From Adiantum capillus-veneris (taxonomy: Eukaryota; Streptophyta; Polypodiopsida; Polypodiales; Pteridaceae): a stretch of DNA of 64,000 nucleotides. The stretch is from NCBI GenBank assembly GCA_014529385.2, contig CM043956.1:86977721-87041720 (forward strand), read 5' to 3'. The notes beneath the pieces were generated by a model. The model did not search any database. It had not been told where the DNA came from and was given only the letters and a program-made list of their open reading frames with translations. The translations under genes were made by a program, and so were the position numbers. Below, piece by piece: positions 21,136-34,751 of the stretch (position 1 is the stretch's first letter; every line of letters begins with the position of its first letter).

Positions 21136-22464
21136 TTATGTTCCTTTGTCACCACTCTCTCGCCTGCGCTTTTCTTGCACAAACACTTCGTTGTTTTGAC
21201 ATTTTGCAATATAGGCATGCACTGACAAGGAGTACACAGGGTCATTCCATCCTGTTTCTAGACGGATACAGTCACCTGCTTCATGTAGGACTTCTCTTGT
21301 AAGCTTCCCTTTCCTTTCTAGCTCCATAGCACTTGGCCACAACTTACCATTTTCTTCAAAACTCCTCAATGGTTCAATCTTAACTATATAAGTAGATGCC
21401 TTGGATGCAGAGACGGCATGGGTAGTGGCCATATCCTCTACCAGACTCTGCATTCCTCCTTTCCCAAAGTTAGCCCTTAAGGGTAAACATGTCTCCCTTA
21501 AATGAATCTTCCCATCCTTGAAGAAGACAAGATCTTTTCTCAAAGCTTCACTGAAGTTGTCACATTCTCTCCTAGCATGCTCTGTGATGTCACACCATAT
21601 GCATCTATGAACGAAACCTTCTTTAGGTTGTTGTTTTTGCCTTGAAGATGGTGCCAATGGTTGCCCCCTTCTCTTCAAGCTTTGTGAGTTTTACTTTTAA
21701 ATCCCTCATACCTTTCACAAGCTCATCTATTATAGCTTCATCAACTTTTGGAAGTATAAAGGAAGAAGGCTTTACCATCTTTTCAGAAGTTGTGGAGGTA
21801 GATGGTGCACTACCAACAACCATCTTATCCCGTCTCTTTTGGTGCTTGGCAAGTAATGAAACAGCAGCTTCAACTTCGTTCCAATCTATCTTCAGTCTCT
21901 TCTTTGAGCATCTTTGTCCTCAAGAAGTAGATCCAATTGCTCCTGGAGCTCCTTTCCTGTTGCTTGTTTGAAGAGCTCTGTCTTTTCTGAGTTGAGTGTG
22001 GCCTTCTCTATCCTCGTGAGTTTAGCATATCATCGCTCAAACTCCCTAAGTAGCTCTATTGGAGAGAGCCCCTCCTTCGACTTGGCTACCCACTCCAGGA
22101 AAGTTCTCTTTGCTATTCTCTCAGAGTCCTCCATGAAATACTCCTCCTTCATCACTAGCTTGAACTCCTCCCAATTTCTTCCAGGCTCATTCATGATTCC
22201 TCTCACATGCTCTCTAATCTTGGGAGTCACAACAAGATCAACGCTTTGAAGCATCTCATCTTCTGGCACATGATGCAACTCCATCTCCTTTACATAGCCA
22301 TGAAGATACTTTGTCGCATCTTTCCCATTAAATTGATCCATTTTGTGCACCACTGCTTGAATAGTGTTGGTTGCTGACACTTCTCGTCTTTTTGTAGCAT
22401 GATGTTGTTGCATAAACAAGGAAAATGCTTGAAACATCTGCATTGTAGCGGGATTAAAAGGCAT
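21136..22464 (-). pseudogene. E2 gag with CCHC zinc knuckle, frame-broken
   Basis: ATG at 22464. 22464-22030 is the gag core (FNGKDATKYLHGYVKEME, NWEEFKLVMKEEYF). The frame then breaks. 21823-21623 is a linker; 21678-21136 contains a zinc knuckle CIWCDITEHARREC near residue 26 followed by a linker towards protease. The start lies only 17 bases from the LTR end, far closer than usual, so the normal leader with primer site is missing. Confidence 0.75.
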
Positions 22465-22653
22465 ACCTTTCTGTTGCGGATGTCAAAGAGTTGGCGGTAT
22501 TGCCAGGAAGGCATCGGGCCTAGATAGCTGTGAGGGTTTGTGGGGAGACTGTGAAGGCTTTCACTTAAGCAAGCTTAGTGTTTGTAGCAAATACATTGTG
22601 TGTAGCCATTGTAATCTTACACGCAGACACACACATACGCACACATGAAACCC

Positions 22654-22866
22654 TCAAAACAAAACAAAGATGAAAACATCAAGGCTTTGATCGTATCTAA
22701 TCAAAGGTAAGATGAAAGGGTTCACTGATGCATTTATAGTAGCAAGTCATTGTGCTCCAATTAGACTGTGAATGGTTCTTTGAAACAGTAACTTACTGAT
22801 TACAAAGATGTAGATGTTTTGCCTAGTGATAGGAGTGAGCCGTGTGTACAAGTCTTCTTGGTTCAT
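22654..22866 (-). pseudogene. P2-like ORF in E2 5' LTR, one stop
   Basis: 213 nt from ATG 22866 to TGA 22654. It reads as the E1 P2 relative with a single internal TGA at an Arg position after GAQ, also present in the 3' LTR copy, so the stop predates this insertion. Retains INASVNPFI, PLIRYD and DVFIFVLF. Confidence 0.5.
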
Positions 22867-22895
22867 AGTAATATTAAGAAAGCAAGACTCAACCC

Positions 22896-23113
22896 CTAGA
22901 GGAGAATAAATATGTGCACATCAAAAGAATAAGAGTAGTCTAGTAGTGGCAAAATAAGAGAACGTGGAGAAAGAAGAATTTCTCATAGTCTTTCCGGCCC
23001 AAAGAGTAACACAATTCTCTGTTGGAAGTGGATTTTATGGCTAATACAAACGTTAATCCTAATATTTTGCACAAAGTGAAAGGGTTTAAAGGTTACACCA
23101 TGCGATTATTCAT
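22896..23113 (-). pseudogene. P1-like ORF in E2 5' LTR, frameshifted near the start
   Basis: Matches P1 with KIHFQQR and ILPLLDY and ends DVHIFILL then TAG at 22896. One base is missing near the start, and a stop replaces a residue before EILLSP. Confidence 0.45.
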
Positions 23114-24248
23114 CTAAGAAAGTTTAGAAAGCAGTCAAACAATGGAGAAAAGAGATAAGAGAGACAACCAACACACAAAGATCCACACAAGCTCAAGCCA
23201 AAGAAGTGGACCACACCTCAAGACTTTGTGGTCTTGTAGCAACCTTGATGAAGTAGAAGATGAGGAGTAGTACCCAACACCGTTTGTGAGCCAGCAACAA
23301 TGCATCTTTATTAATGAAAGAAGGTTACATAGAGTGTATGAGTATTACAAGTGAGGAGATAGAAGGATTGAGGCATGAAGTAGCAAGCTCAAGATGTGCT
23401 GGGCTGAAATTGAGAGAAAGTTTCACTCAAGGATATGGCTAGGAGTTTGGGTGATGGCTTGATAGAGTGGCTTGATTATGGGGATTGCTTGAGTGCTTGA
23501 TTGCTTGATGGTTTGCTTGATGCACAAGTGAGGGGCAAAAGGCTCTATTTATAGGTGAAGTTGCCCCTTGAAGAAGATCTTTGCTTGGAAATATCCAAGG
23601 GATTTGTGTGACAAGTGTCTAGCGTTTCAAAATATCTTGAAATTATCTTCAAAGTTTCTAGATCTTTCTCTTCATCAAGAAATATCTAGAAGTTCTTCTA
23701 GATCTTTCTCCAAATATCTTCTCCTTGCCACCACATGTCAAGGGTTAAGCCTCCAGGAGTTGTTGACCAAGAGTTGTTGAGCTATGGTGGGAAAATGTGC
23801 ATAAAGTGTCTTCATAAAAAATTGAGAGAGAGCTTGGCATACATCATGGATGACATCAAACAAACTCGTAACCACTTTTCTACGGGATTTTTCTAGGTCC
23901 ATAATCACTCCAAAGTGCACCTACTATGTGTAGAATGACACCTCATGGGGTATACTATGACTAAGGCCACTTTTGGTCATGCGACATATGTCATATGCCA
24001 CCTAGGATGCCTAGTATGTTTTATAGGCTCATTTCATCATGGCTCCAAGAAGAGGTTCACAAAGAAGCCTGGGATCATAGTACGAAGCCCATTCCCAACA
24101 AGAGTGACACATCAGACTTCGACTAGCTTTTTGCATCCTAAATAGAAAATGGATATACTTATGCACACTTAAGGCATACACATAAAATCCATAATATTGT
24201 ACGTCTTAGCTTCCGTTCCCACTATGCACGTGCCACGGCACGACAACG

Positions 24249-24634
24249 TGTTATTGTTATAGCACCAATGGTAAGCAACACCACAATAACAGAGCTGGGA
24301 GCATTCATTTTCATATTGCGAGAGAGGTATGGCCACTATCTGCCATCACTTGAAAAAACATCCCCATTGTTGTTTTTGTAGACGCCATATAGTTAATGTT
24401 GTTGTCAAGGTGGTGACCATTCAAGGTGTAAGTTTATGCCTTCTCACCATGCACGAACTGCCCAAGTTTGAGATCTATTGCTTCATCTCCCACCCCCATG
24501 CACTCATGAGTTTTGTAAGATATGTCCTTCTTCAAAACATTATGATGACCTCCTTTCAAATAGGAGATACACTCCTTCAAAATAGTAATACACATGTGTC
24601 CTCAGGGAAGGCCTATCTGCATGTCTTGCAACGT

Positions 24635-24638
<4 letters not shown>
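24249..24638. other. Unannotated stretch
   Basis: Between the E2 5' LTR and a (GA)n tract. I see no gene or element end. Confidence 0.4.
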
Positions 24639-24689
<51 letters not shown>

Positions 24690-24705
24690 GAGAGAGAGAG
24701 AGAGG
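24639..24705. repeat. (GA)n microsatellite
   Basis: About 67 bases of GA with AAGATAA interruptions; it abuts dispersed-repeat copy 2. Confidence 0.95.
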
Positions 24706-26547
<1,842 letters not shown>

Positions 26548-27220
26548 ATGAATACCCCAAAGATAACCACAAGGGTCCGGCCGAGCTTTGCGGATGTCAT
26601 AGTTGCTCCTAGCAAGCTCACTCAAATCAGACAGCTTCAAGCAGCCCTTGATCAGGTCATGGAGGAGAATCATGACCTCAAAGCTCACCTTTCCAAGCTT
26701 GAGGCATGCTTTGACTCCATGTTCATCTCGCCACTAACAAAGTAAAAGAATTCAAAGCAAAGGTAACTCAAGCCCAATCGGCCACCTTTGCCAAAGTACA
26801 CACTTGTGTTACAACGGAGTTCCACGAACAAAGACTCCAAGAAGAAAACACCCTCAAGGTCCGCATTGGGGGGCTCCCCTTGCCATGGTGCACCGCCGAG
26901 GACACTCTCAAAGAAGCGACCAACAAGCTCAACGACATCCTTCAACCAATTAACATCAAACCTAAAACGGTTTCTTGGATCAACGACACACATAGGCAAG
27001 TGCCGCTAGAGCATTGCCTTGTCACTTTCAGGGACAAACAGGATAAGATGCAATTGCTACGACAATCTCGACTCCTGAAAGGGACAAAATTTGGATCAAT
27101 GCGGAGCTGACAACAAATCAACTAAAGCTAAAAAAGAGTGATCTCAAGAAGATGCACGAAGCCCGCAAGCAAGGTAAATGGGCAGTACATCGAGGTGGTA
27201 AAACCATCATCCAAGAGTTC
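26548..27220 (+). pseudogene. L1-like LINE ORF1 remnant (coiled coil, RRM-like and C-terminal domain)
   Basis: From ATG 26548 a coiled coil (LTQIRQLQAALDQVMEENHDL) runs to a break near 26743, then continues in a second frame with VRIGGLPLPW, ATNKLNDILQ and HCLVTFRDKQDKMQLLRQSRLLKGTK. After a shift in an A-run near 27085 it continues KIWINAELTTNQL and ARKQGKWAVHRGGK to about 27220. This order and the LLRQS...LKGTK...W...L pattern fit the RNA-binding ORF1 protein of plant L1 elements. No endonuclease or reverse transcriptase ORF2 follows; a CTAT-rich microsatellite begins at about 27402. Confidence 0.6.
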
Positions 27221-27401
27221 CCAAAAAAAGTCTCTACCCAACCCTCCTTAGGTCTTGTTTCCTTTTTCCTTTTTTACCCTGATGATTGGACCCTTGTCCT
27301 TAACTGATATGTATCTGATGGACTCACTTAGAAGCAACAATTCAATGTAATGTTTTTGTGATGGTCCCATAGGTCATATCTGACCTCCGTGGATGATAAA
27401 T

Positions 27402-27470
27402 CAATCTATCTCTCTCTCTATCTCTCTATCTCTCTATCTATAAATCTATCTCTCTCTCTATCTCCACAGT
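27402..27470. repeat. CTAT/CTCT microsatellite
   Basis: Mixed CTAT and CT repeats downstream of the LINE ORF1 remnant; possibly its 3' tail. Confidence 0.85.
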
Positions 27471-27924
27471 GCCATTTGCTTATTTGCAATAAAAGAAGGG
27501 CAGCATCCAACATCCAATGTGTAATCTTTCTACTCATCATCAAGCAAAGGTTGTTCTTTAGTATTACTGCCAAAGGAAGAACAGGATCGAAGAGGAAGGT
27601 GAGGTAGGGCCAATCCCAGGTTCTCGACAAGGCTAGCGTGCAATTCTGCACAAAGTGTTTGTGCAAGAGAAGAGAACATTGGGGTATGTGGCGGGCAGAG
27701 AAGGAGTTTCGAGTCCCTTGAGCTGCAAGTGCCTCATATGAGCTAAGTGGGCTCTTGTGTGTAGGTGTCTGCTCTGTGTTAATGAATGAGGAGAGAGCAA
27801 AAGTGGAAAAAAGGATAAAGATGACAAAGTATACAAAGATTAAATATGATAAAGTATACAAAGTAATGGGTAATAAATCAAGGTATTAAGAAGTATCACC
27901 CATCCAAGACCTCACACTACCCGT
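27471..27924. other. Unannotated stretch before E3
   Basis: Nothing recognised; short direct repeat of GATAAAG(T)ATACAAAG near 27820-27860. Confidence 0.4.
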
Positions 27925-28882
27925 TGTTGACCGCTGGGTCAACAACACAACGTAACTCAAGTTTCGTATCAAAGTCTTATCTTTTGCGAGTTATGAAATG
28001 CTGCGGATTATGGCTATAAACGTCATTTGTAATGAGTAGTTATTCTAGTTTCAGAAGCCGGGGTGCAATGGCACTTCCAGATTGTAAATACAAAGCCATT
28101 TGACCCTTTCAATCCCATTTTTGGTTAAACCTAAGGTAGCCTTAGTATATAAGGTACCTAGGTCATTTTGTAAAAGAGGACTTTAATCATAATCAAACTT
28201 AGCGCTGCCGTCTACTGTGTGTGAGAGAGAAAGAGAGTGAGTGTGAGCTTCATCCTCCCGCTACGCCCGGCTCGCTCAACACATTGGAGATCCGACTGCA
28301 CCATTGCGGTAGGCTCGAGGAGAGCTACGCGACAACGCCAAGCATTCCAGGCGGGACGAAGCGCACACGCCGACGTATCTAAGAACTATTTGTGGCTGTA
28401 AGTGTATCAAACGATGTCTGTTTTCTACGTGCTAGTAGTCTATAGAATCGTGGCAACATAAGCTACGCATAGGTACTCATAAATTTCAGTTTCGGGTACT
28501 TTCGAAATTCGGCTCTGTCATCCTACGTGTTTTCCCCAGACGAGTTTAGAGTGAGGGTTTTGAGTGTATAAGCTTAGGGACAGGTGTATCCTAGTGAGGG
28601 GATGGTGTTCCTTAAGTTTCGTATGAATCTGGCATGATTAGGTGAGTTACCTTCCGTATGTGTGTAAGTGGTTAGGTGGTGTAGTTGAGAGCAGTGAGGT
28701 TCTTGATTGTGGTTTAGTTGGCCTTCCAGAGTGTTGTATGTGTAGGATGGTCTCAGCCTGACAAGCTTAAGAGATTTCCTCCGTGTGCCTATCGTGTCAT
28801 CTGTGTCCTCGATTGACATTATGTTGATCTAGGTAGTGTTTGCATGCACTTCATGGGTGTGTGAGTCGCTTCCTGTACAACA
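27925..28882 (+). repeat. E3 5' LTR (958 bp)
   Basis: TGTTGACC...TACAACA; matches 37428-38384 with a few percent differences. TATA box TATATAAGG at 28146-28154. The start forms a short inverted repeat of TTGACC and GGTCAA. Confidence 0.95.
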
Positions 28883-28883
28883 T

Positions 28884-28901
28884 TGGCACCGCTGCCAGGG
28901 A
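28884..28901 (+). promoter_or_regulatory. E3 primer binding site, tRNA-Asp-like
   Basis: TGGCACCGCTGCCAGGGA two bases after the LTR. It differs at three positions from the tRNA-Asp-complementary site usual in Athila-type elements. Confidence 0.7.
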
Positions 28902-31359
28902 CACAAGGACCTAAGTAGGTTTCCTACTAACATTCGTGTGATGGTTGCTTGATTTAGTTTCGGCTAAAGAAAGCATTTTTCTTAAGTGGATCCGGAAGAG
29001 GATATTCCGTGATCAAGTGGATAGCGAGGAAGCGTGTGTCTTGCCGAGGGTCTGCGACTAGATAGGTTTAGTTAGGATCTGTGGATTAGAGTAGTTGTTG
29101 GTGGTCGAGTGATTTGTGAGGTGATAAAAGCGTTTACTAGTCCGTGTGTGGCAGTAAAGCGTTTTTCTACTCATAGATGCAAAACCCCATATGATTTGTA
29201 GGAGTAGCTTTAGGTAAGTGATCCGATTCTGATCTAGATCTATTCATCACTGAATTATTTGCTAAAGTACTTGATTGCATTTGAAATCACGGAAAAGTGT
29301 GCTTTTGAGGGTAAAAATGCATTAAACAAGCTTTTGTGGATATTTTTGTATGACTGACTGATGCTGTGCATATAAAAGAGCAATTGCAAGGGTTCTGTGA
29401 AGAAAACTTGCAATTCTGTAAACATAGACATCCTACGCGTAGGATGTCTCAAGAGGGTTCTGGAGACCAAATTTTGAAATTCTGAGTTGACCAGTGGGTT
29501 CAGAGGGTAGGTTTTACCCTAGTAACATATTGACTTGGGTGTTTTTCCCTACTTTTGTTGACCAAAAGCCAAAAGGCGGATTAAGAAAACATAAAATTTC
29601 ATAAAAGACTTAAATTGAGTGATTTTTGCATGTTTTTGCAATTGTGAAGCATACTTGCACTTGCTGAGAGCATAAGGAAGCATCAAAGACACTTCAGTCT
29701 GAAAAAAATAGTAGTAGACATCCTACGCGTAGGATGTCTACAGGGTGATCTGGGCACTTTTTTGAAAATCTGAGGTTACCAGTGTGTTTAGAAGGTAGGT
29801 TTTACCCTATTTTCACCTGGAAAGTGGAAATTTGACCAAATTTTGACAGATCAAAGCCAAAAGACGAGAATTGCCATACATCCTACCCAAATTGTGTCCA
29901 AGGCCTAATTTTGAGACCAAACCATAGGATGACTCCATAGGTATGTTCTAAATGTTGTATTGAGTGATTGAAAGGGGTTTCACCTCATTTGGGTGAGAAA
30001 ATTGGGTTCAAAGCAGACTTTAACACTTTTGACTGAAAAAGGCAAGAACAGCTAAAATTTGGGTCTTTTGAGATCCAAACTCAAATCTAAGCATACCGCT
30101 GGGTTACTAACATCAAGGGGAAGTTGTGGGACAAGTCTGGGGTCAAACAGGCCAAAAAGATATCCTACACGTAGGATGTCATATGTGTGATTTTGCACTC
30201 CAAACTTAATTTTGAGCATACCACTGTGATCAGCACCATAAGGAGAGTCTGTGGTTCAAATTTGGGGAAATTCTGAGAAGTTAGACATCCTACGCGTAGG
30301 ATGTCTACTGCATAATTTTGAAACCAAAATTCTATTGTGACCATAGCAGGGTGTTGTATAGCCTTAGGCAAGCCTCCTAGTCAAATTTGGTCCAATTTGG
30401 AGTTGATTTGACTTAGGAATTCATCAGAACAGACATCAGGATTTTGGAACAGATTCTTGATCATTTGACCAACCTATAGGTGTCAAAATCAAAAAGTAAA
30501 AATAGCTGTGAGTTTAGCACATCAAGGGGAAGCTACCATGCAAGTTTGAGCTGAAACAGAGCAAAAAGACATCCTACGCGTAGGATGTCTCCAGCTTGAT
30601 TTAGGACTCTTATGAGCACACCACTGTGATCAGCACATCAAGGAGAAGCTGATGTCTCCAGCTTGATTTAGGACTCCAAACCAACTTATGAGCACACCAC
30701 TGTGATCAGCACATCAAGGAGAAGCTAGGGTGAAAATTTCAAGTCATTCTGAGCAAAAACACATCCTACGCGTAGGATGTCTCAAGGCCATTTTTAGGTC
30801 CAAATAAAAATATGAGCATACCATTGTGTTGCTGGACTTAAGGGGAGTCTATGGACCAAATTTTGTTAAATTCTGAGCATATAGACATCCTACGCGTAGG
30901 ATGTCTCTAGGCCAGTTTTAGGGTCCAACTATACTTTTGACCATACAGGAGTGTTCACAGTGTCACAGAGATCCCAAATCTTTTTTCAAAATTGAGTTTG
31001 GACTCATTTTGACCAGTCCAAACTGCATTCACTATTTTGGCCATAACTTTCACAAACAGTATCGGATCGGAAAAGTTTTTATATCAAAACGTAGCTTGAG
31101 AGCGGCTCTACAGATCTTAGAGCAAAACATGAACTAAATGATGCCTACGGCAACCATTTTGTTCTACTTTGAAAAAACCATGGTTTGAGGCCTCAAAATT
31201 CATCCGAAAGTTAGGGGTGTCTAAAAGTGACAATTTACGAGAATTGTGACGAAACGGTTGCGGTTTTGGACATAGTTTCGACTTTTCCCTAACCAAAGCA
31301 CTTGAACACAGTGGACTAAGTCTACCTGAACCAAGCAAAAGCTCTTAAGCCTAGAAATC
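28902..31359 (+). other. E3 long untranslated leader with palindrome array
   Basis: About 2.46 kb without a credible ORF. From about 29400 to 30960 it is a degenerate repeat in which blocks such as ACCACTGTGATCAGCACATC and GACTCCAAAC recur between copies of a 24-bp palindrome. 30585-30651 and 30652-30726 are a clear local duplication. Confidence 0.8.
29426..30906. repeat. Seven copies of a 24-bp palindrome
   Basis: AGACATCCTACG followed by its exact reverse complement. Copies: 29426-29449, 29716-29739, 30158-30181 (variant with three changes), 30283-30306, 30567-30590, 30759-30782 (one change), 30883-30906. As RNA each can form a 10-bp stem with a self-complementary CGCG loop. Confidence 0.95.
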
Positions 31360-32726
31360 ATGTCTACCCTAGATTTAAATGCAGCTTCTACAAGCTTGGA
31401 GATCCCGATGATAGAGGAATATCCTCCCACAATGGATCTCCCAAACTTGCAATTGATAAAGACCCATCTTGTTGAGAGAGTTTGGATGATTGGTCATGAG
31501 AGTGAAGGACTATATAGATACATTGACGACAATGAGGTCAATCTTTATAGGTGCTCACATCCATACCTAGAAGAGAAACGGATTACAAGCTCTTATATGT
31601 CTACACATACGGAGTCGACTGTCAATGGAGATCTATAGTTGTCGACAAGTATGGACGCGAATACAGAGTTATAGAAAGCACAAATCTAGAGACTGTACTA
31701 CAAAGAGGTGGATATTTGGTCAATGAAGGACCACAAATGCCTCCACCAAACACGAGAATTCCTATAGGAATTCCAAGAAGAGAGCCACCAGGATTCCCTT
31801 CAAGAGCGATAACGAGAGAAGGATTGGGAGAGTCTCTGGTTAGACTTGTAGACAATCGATGAATTAGACCATCCCAAGTCCAAAAATGGGTAAACAAAAA
31901 ATACTCCAGAGATAAAGATCCGAGAGATCACGTAGCAGCTTTAAGAAGAGTGATTAGAGCAAAGAAAGTTTTAGATTTTGCGACACAGTTTGCAGGATTT
32001 GGATTGACTCTAGAAGATGATGCAGCTACATGGTTCGACTCGGTGGAAAAATGGGATTTTGAGACCCTAGATGAGCTGTTTGAGGAGTTTATTGAAGAAT
32101 TCTCGCCAAAAGGCATTGCTCACAACACGGTCTCACAAAACCATAGATTCAAATAGAAAGAGGATGAGTCAGTACGCAAAGCATCATTACGGCTCAAGAG
32201 ATATGTTAAGCTCTGTCCGAGAGCGGAATTACCTATGCAAGCACGACTGATGCTGATCTTTATCCAGGGAATGAGACATGAGGGCCTTCAGAAGGATCTG
32301 CATATGATAAGGAGGATGACGTTAAACAAGTTGATCAAAGAAGCTCTTTATCTAGTGGATAATTGTGAGGCATACAAAGAAAAGGACTTAGAGAGTCAAG
32401 GAGATGACACATCCTCTCAGCACAGTGTTTCACAGATAAGTGAGTCCATTGCCAAGTCAACGGCACCTATTGATCAAGAAAAGCTTATCGACGACTTGGT
32501 CAAGAGGTTGATTCCTCTTGTAAGGTCTGATTCGGGAGAGCCAAAGTGGTGTGAAATTGAGAAAAAATGGACAAACCATACGGGGGAAGAGTGCTATTAT
32601 AGAATGGAAAATGGTAGGGAGAGGTATGTACAATCTGTTCCAGAAGCACCTACTCCACCTAGATACATTACGGGGAATGCACCAAGACCAGTAGGAGTTT
32701 TAAGGCCACACCTTGTCTTAGGATAA
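31360..32726 (+). pseudogene. E3 gag, frame-broken
   Basis: ATG 31360 opens 92 codons; the frame changes near 31600, continues to 31862, and after a stop the gag core reads from 31950 (LEDDAATWFDSVEKWDFETLDELFEEFIEEF). One stop near 32154 interrupts it; 32235-32726 carries the rest (ARLMLIFIQGMRHEGLQKDL) and a capsid tail. The gag core matches the gypsy retrotransposon gag pattern. Several separate lesions, so not functional in this copy. Confidence 0.75.
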
Positions 32727-32750
32727 CAACCTCCGCTGCCAGGTGCTAGA

Positions 32751-34751
32751 ATGCCGGTAGACATGAGATACATGCCAATGATGGAATCATCAAATAAACC
32801 AACGCCAGTACCAGCTACAATGTGGTATAGCAACCAAAGTGGGTACTACCCTTCGGAGCAACAAAATGTAAGAGAAACACATGGAGTGGTGAGGCAAGTA
32901 CAACCTCCACCTCTTGGGTTTCAGTCAAAAGAAAGAAGGTATGAAATGGACAAAAATACATTGCGATTCATTGCAAATAGTGGCTTATCTAGGTCAAAGC
33001 TTGCTTATAGACAAGAGGAAATGCTAAAAGAATCTCCTCAACCAGAGACAGATTGCCACAAAAGTCGTGACAACCACTTGGTCAAACATTGTCCTCATAT
33101 GGAGATCACTGAAGTAAATGCCTATTGTCTTGAGTGTGGCATCACTCACTTGATCCCCAATTGCACAAAAAAACCAAACCAAATCAGGAAAAGCACGACA
33201 AATTTATTAGGGATTGTTCAGCTACCTAGTAGCTCAGAAAATGAAAATGTCGTTCCAGTTCAAGTGGTTACGAGAGCACAAGCCCAAAGGAAAGCTGATG
33301 AGAATCTAGAGACAAAGAACACGGAAAGTGACACGAGTCCAAAGACAGATGACGACACACCTAGTCAAAAAACCAAGGGCAAACAAAATAGTTGGAAATC
33401 TAGAAAGACTAGGATGAAAGCACGCAGGGAACGAGAGCAAAAATCCCTAGCTAAGAAGCTTACCGAAGCTGAGGAGAAGATAAAACAACACGAGGAAAAG
33501 GAGACACCTTCTCTTACACAGATGGTTAAACCTCTAGAAGAACCATCCACGCATGAGAAACCGAGAAGTTCTAGTTCAGGAGGATCTGTGTTGGTAGAGA
33601 AGGTTAATGAGACATTAGTTGCCCTCTTGACAGCCTATGATGTGAGGCTCAAAAACAACCAAACCCAAGAACAGAGGTGGATGGCATATCCCTATGCGGA
33701 ATTAGAAAAGCAAAGGTTGGAAATGTGCAGGAAAATGATTCAAACAGCCCAATCTTTACTAGAATCACTAGTATCAAAACAAAAGGATGTGATCCGTGTC
33801 ATGCCTACACAAGTAATCCCACCAAACCAGGAACTAAAAGAGCCAGATTCTAGTCATGAGTACAGAACAAACCTCAAAGACCCAACATTAGAACCAAGGA
33901 TAGTACTGAATACCACGGATAACTCTTCCAAGGGATTTCACCAAGCTATACTTGAGGATTGTAAAGAGATAGATGGTCTTGACGAATTGTGGAAACAAGT
34001 CAGAGAGGCCAATGGAGCCGATGACCCAAGAAGACGAGTAGAAAAGACTGGTGATGAACGAGGAGTGTTTCTACCACCAATAGAGGAATTTGAGACTGGA
34101 TCTCAAATGAATCTAGACGTGCAATCGTGTTGGGGCGACAAAGGATCTGTACAATCTATGGATAGTCAACCCCATTCGCTAAGAACACTACCGTCCTACA
34201 TGGGAGAGTACGAGACCAAGTTAGATATGGTTGCAGTCCCATCAAAGAGACTGTCTCCCAACAAGGCCATTGATTCAAAGGGGCTAGTAGATATTCTATC
34301 TACCCCAGTCACCTGTACAATAATGTTAGCCGAGTTGCTCAGAATAAGACCAAACATGTGGGCTAATGTGGGTAAATGTCTAGAGAAATTTGGTGTAAAA
34401 ACCCCAATGACTCAAATCGAGGAAGGCATCAAAGAGCTTGAAATGCCTCAACTAAATACTAGGCCAGTGCCATTAAACAAGGTAGGCGAGTATTACGAGG
34501 GAGAAGATGGAAACACCACCCTTCCTGTGGAATTCAATGACGTAAAAACCATGGCAATACTTGACAGTGGTGCTGGTGTGGCCATTACAACCAAAGAGGT
34601 TTGGAAAAAATGGGGAAAACCTGCCTTGATATCCACACGAATGACCCTGCAACTTGCAGAGGGACACAAGGAAAAGCCTTTAGGACTGCTAGAAAAAGTA
34701 CTTGCTACTTCTTGTAGCATTGAATATGAACACACTTTTGCTAATTGTTGA
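32751..34751 (+). CDS. E3 gag C-terminal part and protease (666 aa)
   Basis: A long open frame. A zinc-knuckle-like cluster CLECGITHLIPNC lies near residues 125-137, preceded by another Cys/His group. Residues about 215-255 form a strongly charged Lys/Glu coiled coil (KLTEAEEKIKQHEEKE). A Thr/Lys/Glu-rich middle follows. The aspartic protease begins near residue 600 with MAILDSGAGVAITTKEV at about 34550-34600. The frame is lost near 34735 and protease continues in the next ORF. ATG 32751 is probably an internal Met, because gag sequence also lies upstream. Confidence 0.75.
   Translation: MPVDMRYMPMMESSNKPTPVPATMWYSNQSGYYPSEQQNVRETHGVVRQVQPPPLGFQSKERRYEMDKNTLRFIANSGLSRSKLAYRQEEMLKESPQPETDCHKSRDNHLVKHCPHMEITEVNAYCLECGITHLIPNCTKKPNQIRKSTTNLLGIVQLPSSSENENVVPVQVVTRAQAQRKADENLETKNTESDTSPKTDDDTPSQKTKGKQNSWKSRKTRMKARREREQKSLAKKLTEAEEKIKQHEEKETPSLTQMVKPLEEPSTHEKPRSSSSGGSVLVEKVNETLVALLTAYDVRLKNNQTQEQRWMAYPYAELEKQRLEMCRKMIQTAQSLLESLVSKQKDVIRVMPTQVIPPNQELKEPDSSHEYRTNLKDPTLEPRIVLNTTDNSSKGFHQAILEDCKEIDGLDELWKQVREANGADDPRRRVEKTGDERGVFLPPIEEFETGSQMNLDVQSCWGDKGSVQSMDSQPHSLRTLPSYMGEYETKLDMVAVPSKRLSPNKAIDSKGLVDILSTPVTCTIMLAELLRIRPNMWANVGKCLEKFGVKTPMTQIEEGIKELEMPQLNTRPVPLNKVGEYYEGEDGNTTLPVEFNDVKTMAILDSGAGVAITTKEVWKKWGKPALISTRMTLQLAEGHKEKPLGLLEKVLATSCSIEYEHTFANC

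Larger units (their letters stand above)
22481..24248 (-). repeat. E2 5' LTR (about 1.77 kb)
   Basis: Starts near 24248 and ends CTTTGACA at 22481 on the minus strand; matches the 3' LTR except for the MITE and small indels. TATA at 23543-23553 (minus). P1-like and P2-like remnants lie between the TATA and the LTR end. The first base of TG is changed here (CGTTG against TGTTG in the 3' copy). Confidence 0.85.

Noticed and set aside
29426-30906. CRISPR-like array
   Set aside because: Repeats are palindromes at uneven spacing (125-442 bases) in a plant retrotransposon leader; no cas genes and the spacers resemble each other.
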